From: Natronomonas gomsonensis
Lineage (GTDB): Archaea > Halobacteriota > Halobacteria > Halobacteriales > Haloarculaceae
Assembly: GCF_024300825.1 (NCBI RefSeq)
Contig: NZ_CP101323.1
Location: 2,170,001-2,234,000, forward strand
DNA: 64,000 bases
Direction: 5' to 3'
The translations under genes were made by a program, and so were the position numbers. Below, piece by piece: positions 61,136 to 64,000 of this stretch. The notes under the pieces are model-generated. The model was not told the origin of the DNA. It searched no databases and saw only the letters and a list, made by a program, of their open reading frames with translations. Every line of letters begins with the position of its first letter. The stretch's first letter is position 1.

Positions 61136-62118
61136 GTTCGACACAGAACCTGACACTGGTACAGGCCGTCCGGGACGGCCTGAAAAGCGAGATGCAACGC
61201 GACGACGACGTCCTCGTGATGGGTGAGGACGTGGGCAAGAACGGCGGCGTCTTCCGGGCGACGGAGGGGTTGTACGACGAGTTCGGCGAGGACCGCGTCA
61301 TCGACACGCCGCTTGCGGAGTCCGGCATCGTCGGCACCGCCATCGGCATGGCCGCCTACGGCCTCAAGCCGGTGCCGGAAATCCAGTTCTCCGGGTTCAT
61401 GTACCCCGCCTTCGACCAGATTATCTCTCACGCCGCCCGCATGCGAACGCGCTCTCGGGGACGGTTTACCTGCCCGCTGGTCGTCCGTGCGCCCTACGGC
61501 GGCGGCATCCGCGCACCGGAACACCACTCCGAGTCCAAGGAGGCCTTTTACGCCCACGAGGCCGGCCTGAAGGTCGTCATCCCGTCGACGCCCTACGACA
61601 CGAAGGGGCTGCTCGCGGCGTCGATTCGGGACCCCGACCCGGTCATCTTCCTCGAACCGAAACTCATCTACCGAGCGTTCCGCGAGGAAGTGCCGGACGA
61701 CGACTACACCGTCGAGTTGGGCGAGGCCGCGGTTCGTCGTGAGGGTTCAGATATCTCGCTGTTCACGTGGGGTGCGATGACCCGGCCGTCGATTCAAGCG
61801 GCCGAATCCGTCGCCGAGGACGGCATCGACGTGGAGGTCATCGACCTGCGGACGCTGAAGCCGATGGACACCGACGCTATTCTCGAATCCTTCGAGAAGA
61901 CCGGCCGCGCAGTCGTCGTCCACGAGGCGCCGAAGACCGGCGGCCTCGCTGGCGAAATCACGGCGACGATTCAGGAGGAAGCGCTGCTGTATCAGGAGGC
62001 GCCGGTCAACCGCGTCACCGGCTTCGACGTTCCCTATCCCCTGTACGCGCTGGAGGACTACTACATGCCCGAGGACACACGCATCGAGGACGCCATCCGA
62101 GAGACCTACGAGTTCTGA
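61132..62118 (+). CDS. pdhB: 2-oxoacid dehydrogenase E1 beta subunit
   Basis: The 328-residue subunit pairs with E1 alpha in an alpha2beta2 tetramer and contributes to the ThDP site and E2 contact. Motifs are VLVMGEDVGKNGGVFRATEG (ThDP-activating Glu), RVIDTPLAESGIVGTAIGMA, CPLVVRAPYGGG, HHSESKEAFYAHEAGLKVV and the C-terminal EVIDLRTLKPMDTDAI. It overlaps pdhA by 4 bp and is separated from pdhC by one base. Confidence 0.95.
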   Translation: MSSTQNLTLVQAVRDGLKSEMQRDDDVLVMGEDVGKNGGVFRATEGLYDEFGEDRVIDTPLAESGIVGTAIGMAAYGLKPVPEIQFSGFMYPAFDQIISHAARMRTRSRGRFTCPLVVRAPYGGGIRAPEHHSESKEAFYAHEAGLKVVIPSTPYDTKGLLAASIRDPDPVIFLEPKLIYRAFREEVPDDDYTVELGEAAVRREGSDISLFTWGAMTRPSIQAAESVAEDGIDVEVIDLRTLKPMDTDAILESFEKTGRAVVVHEAPKTGGLAGEITATIQEEALLYQEAPVNRVTGFDVPYPLYALEDYYMPEDTRIEDAIRETYEF

Positions 62119-62119
62119 T

Positions 62120-63682
62120 ATGGTACGCGAGTTCAAACTGCCCGACGTCGGTGAGGGACTGACCGAAGCGGAAATCGTCAACTGGCTCGTCGAAGTCGGG
62201 GACACGGTACGAGAGGACCAGCCGGTCGCGGAAGTCGAGACGGACAAAGCCGTCGTCGAGGTTCCGTCGCCAGTCAACGGCACCGTCCGAGAGATACTGG
62301 CTGAGGAAGGCGAGATGGTGCCCGTCGGCGAGGTCATCATCACCTTCGACGTAGAGGGCGAGCCAGTCGAGGAACCGGCGGAAACGGAGACAGACGCCGA
62401 GGACGAACCCGAGCCGGCGGTCACTCCCGTCGACGAGGACGGAAGCGAGGCCCAAGCCGAGACGGAGGCCGAACCGAGCGCGAAGGGTGGCCGCGTCTTC
62501 GCCGCCCCATCCGCACGTCGGTTGGCGCGGGAACTCGATGTCGACATCGCTGCGGTCGCCGGCAGCGGCCCGGGCGGCCGCGTCACCGAGTCGGACGTTC
62601 GAGCGGCCGCCGAAGGCGGGGCGGAAGCCGAATCCGAGTCCGAGCCCGAACCGTCGTCGACGGCGTCCACAGATGGCGTGCAGTCGGCGACCCGCCGAGT
62701 GAGCGACGATGACGGTGGGGAAGCCGCCAAACCGGCGACGACGAGCGCCGAGGCGGCCGACCGCGAGCGAACGCTGGCCGCGCCGGCGACGCGAAAGCTC
62801 GCCGAGGAGAAGGGCGTCGACCTCGACAGCGTGCCGACCGAGGAGACACGTGACGGCGAGGCGTTCGTCACGCCCGAGGCGGTCGAAGCCTACGCCGAGG
62901 CCCAGCAGGCCGCCCAACAGGCCGATGCCGAGGCGGTGTCGGCGGGTGCCGGAGGCGACGGCGAGACGGTCGTGGCACCCTCCGGCGAGGACGAGCGCAT
63001 CCCCTACCGGGGCATCCGGCGGACCATCGGCAAGCAGATGGAGCGCTCGAAGTTCACGGCGCCGCACGTCACCCACCACGACGAGGTGGACGTGACGCGG
63101 CTGGTCGAGACCCGCGGCAACCTCAAGGCCGAAGCCGAGGAACGCGGGACGAAACTGTCGTACATGCCGTTCGTGATGAAGGCCGTCGTCGCCGGCCTCA
63201 AGCAACACCCGATGTTGAACGCCCAACTGGACGAGGACAACGAGGAAATCGTCGTCCGCGGCGACTACAACATCGGTATCGCCACCGCGACCGACGCCGG
63301 CCTGATGGTCCCGGTCGTCAAGGGCGTCGACCGCAAGGGGATGTTGGACATCGCCGAGGAGATGAACGAACTCGTCGGGAAGGCCCGAGAGCGCTCCATC
63401 GCCCGCGAAGAGATGCAGGGCGGGACGTTCTCGATTACGAACTTCGGGGCCATCGGCGGGGAGTACGCCACGCCAATCATCAACTACCCCGAGTCGGCCA
63501 TCCTCGGATTGGGCGCCATCAAGGACAAGCCACGCGTAATCGATGGTGAGGTCGTCCCCCGGAAGGTGATGACGCTGTCTCTATCCATCGACCACCGGGT
63601 CATCGACGGCGCCGAGGCCGCCCAGTTCGTCAACACCGTCAAGGAGTACCTCGAGACGCCCGAGTTGCTGCTGTTAGAGTGA
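62120..63682 (+). CDS. pdhC: Dihydrolipoyl acyltransferase E2 with two subunit-binding domains
   Basis: The 520-residue core subunit carries the acyl group on lipoate. One lipoyl domain covers residues 1-78 with the lipoylated Lys43 in ETDKAVVEVPS. An acidic linker precedes a first peripheral subunit-binding domain (about 126-165; FAAPSARRLARELDVDI, GRVTESDVRA). After a second linker a similar domain appears (about 218-262; LAAPATRKLAEEKGVDL, VTPEAVEAYA). The acyltransferase domain covers about 290-520 and ends with the catalytic SIDHRVIDGAEAAQFV. Two binding domains in one chain are more than the usual bacterial single copy and may hold E1 and E3 separately. Confidence 0.95.
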   Translation: MVREFKLPDVGEGLTEAEIVNWLVEVGDTVREDQPVAEVETDKAVVEVPSPVNGTVREILAEEGEMVPVGEVIITFDVEGEPVEEPAETETDAEDEPEPAVTPVDEDGSEAQAETEAEPSAKGGRVFAAPSARRLARELDVDIAAVAGSGPGGRVTESDVRAAAEGGAEAESESEPEPSSTASTDGVQSATRRVSDDDGGEAAKPATTSAEAADRERTLAAPATRKLAEEKGVDLDSVPTEETRDGEAFVTPEAVEAYAEAQQAAQQADAEAVSAGAGGDGETVVAPSGEDERIPYRGIRRTIGKQMERSKFTAPHVTHHDEVDVTRLVETRGNLKAEAEERGTKLSYMPFVMKAVVAGLKQHPMLNAQLDEDNEEIVVRGDYNIGIATATDAGLMVPVVKGVDRKGMLDIAEEMNELVGKARERSIAREEMQGGTFSITNFGAIGGEYATPIINYPESAILGLGAIKDKPRVIDGEVVPRKVMTLSLSIDHRVIDGAEAAQFVNTVKEYLETPELLLLE

Positions 63683-63689
63683 GTTTCGC

Positions 63690-63703
63690 GCTCGCGCGCG
63701 AGC
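63690..63703. repeat. Perfect 14-bp GC palindrome between pdhC and the PCNA gene
   Basis: GCTCGCGCGCGAGC is self-complementary and lies 7 bp after the pdhC stop and just upstream of the PCNA TATA-like element. It could form part of a terminator or be a protein-binding site. Confidence 0.5.
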
Positions 63704-63709
63704 AGAGTG

Positions 63710-63717
63710 TTTTTTAG
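63710..63717 (+). promoter_or_regulatory. TATA-like element of the PCNA gene
   Basis: TTTTTTAG lies 25-32 nt upstream of the ATG at 63742, which fits a leaderless transcript. Confidence 0.5.
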
Positions 63718-63741
63718 GGGTCGGGAAGAACGTGGGCGTAT

Positions 63742-64000
63742 ATGTTCAAGGCTATCGTGAGCGCGGACACGCTCGGGGATGCGCTCGATTCCGTGAGCGT
63801 GCTTGTCGACGAGTGCAAAATCCGCCTCGACGAGGAGGGCCTCACGATTCGCGCGGTGGACCCGGCGAACGTCGGGATGGTCGACCTCGAACTCTCCGAG
63901 ACTGCGTTCGAATCCTACGAGACCGACGGCGGCGTCATCGGCGTCAACCTCGACCGACTGGAGGACATCGTCGGGATGGCCGACTCCGGCCAGCTCGTCC
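63742..64000 (+). CDS. pcn: DNA polymerase sliding clamp PCNA, N-terminal part (cut by window edge)
   Basis: The first 86 residues are visible: [40 protein letters not shown] and [17 protein letters not shown]. This is the first half-domain of archaeal PCNA, a trimeric ring that tethers replicative polymerases and repair enzymes to DNA. The basic inner-surface helix and the RAVDPANV strand are family features. The gene continues beyond the right edge. Confidence 0.95.
   Translation, partial: MFKAIVSADTLGDALDSVSVLVDECKIRLDEEGLTIRAVDPANVGMVDLELSETAFESYETDGGVIGVNLDRLEDIVGMADSGQLV

Overview
The window is about 64 kb of GC-rich (roughly two-thirds G+C) DNA from a halophilic archaeon of the class Halobacteria. 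The evidence is strongly acidic proteins, archaeal information-processing genes (PCNA clamp, thermosome, ABCE1, a Hel308-type helicase, archaemetzincin), an F420-dependent oxidoreductase, a double-domain TatC, many haloarchaeal-only small proteins, and leaderless promoters with a TATA element about 25-30 nt before the start codon. The genus cannot be fixed from the sequence alone. The DNA is mostly chromosomal core. The only clear mobile sequence is an IS6-type transposase cut by the left edge, plus a short MITE-like palindrome near 40.3 kb.

Layout. 0-5.2 kb: IS6 fragment, ABM-domain monooxygenase-like protein, membrane protein, GT-C glycosyltransferase and MutS. 5.2-9.4 kb: a TAXI-type TRAP transporter (binding protein, DUF1850, fused permease). 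9.6-18.9 kb: thiamine gene thiDN, small regulatory or hypothetical genes, a GcvT/YgfZ-type folate protein, ABCE1 with an EMC6-like partner, an HTH regulator, archaemetzincin, and a UPF0146/HAD/membrane-peptide operon. 18.9-25.2 kb: a five-gene peptide/nickel-type ABC transporter operon whose binding protein appears circularly permuted. 25.3-32.9 kb: F420H2:NADP oxidoreductase, threonine synthase and a tandem pair of large alpha/beta hydrolases. 33-43 kb: serA, an RND exporter, serB and a methionine block (metY-metX-metY). 43-48 kb: divergent tatC genes, a CopG-like gene coupled to a queuosine-precursor-type transporter, a TatA-like peptide and RlmE. 48-60 kb: lpdA, pheA, DUF2270, thermosome, tRNA-Ser(GGA), RidA, a Ski2/Hel308 helicase, a MATE exporter and lipA. 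60-64 kb: the 2-oxoacid dehydrogenase operon pdhABC and the start of the PCNA gene.

How the genes work together. LipA, the lipoyl-bearing E2, E1 alpha/beta and LpdA together make a complete lipoate-dependent 2-oxoacid dehydrogenase, although lpdA lies about 10 kb from the other subunits. SerA/SerB, ThrC, MetX/MetY and PheA make this an amino-acid biosynthesis neighbourhood. Both extracytoplasmic binding proteins carry twin-arginine lipoprotein signals and would be clients of the TatC proteins encoded here.

The most unusual observations are: (1) the ABC-transporter binding protein at 23.6-25.2 kb, in which the usual C-terminal segment sits at the N-terminus; (2) a run of seven GC-rich hairpins, most with 3-nt loops, filling the gap before the thermosome gene, with related hairpins in other intergenic gaps; (3) an 82-bp palindromic element at the end of metX; (4) a near-identical tract inside otherwise diverged tandem hydrolases, which suggests gene conversion.
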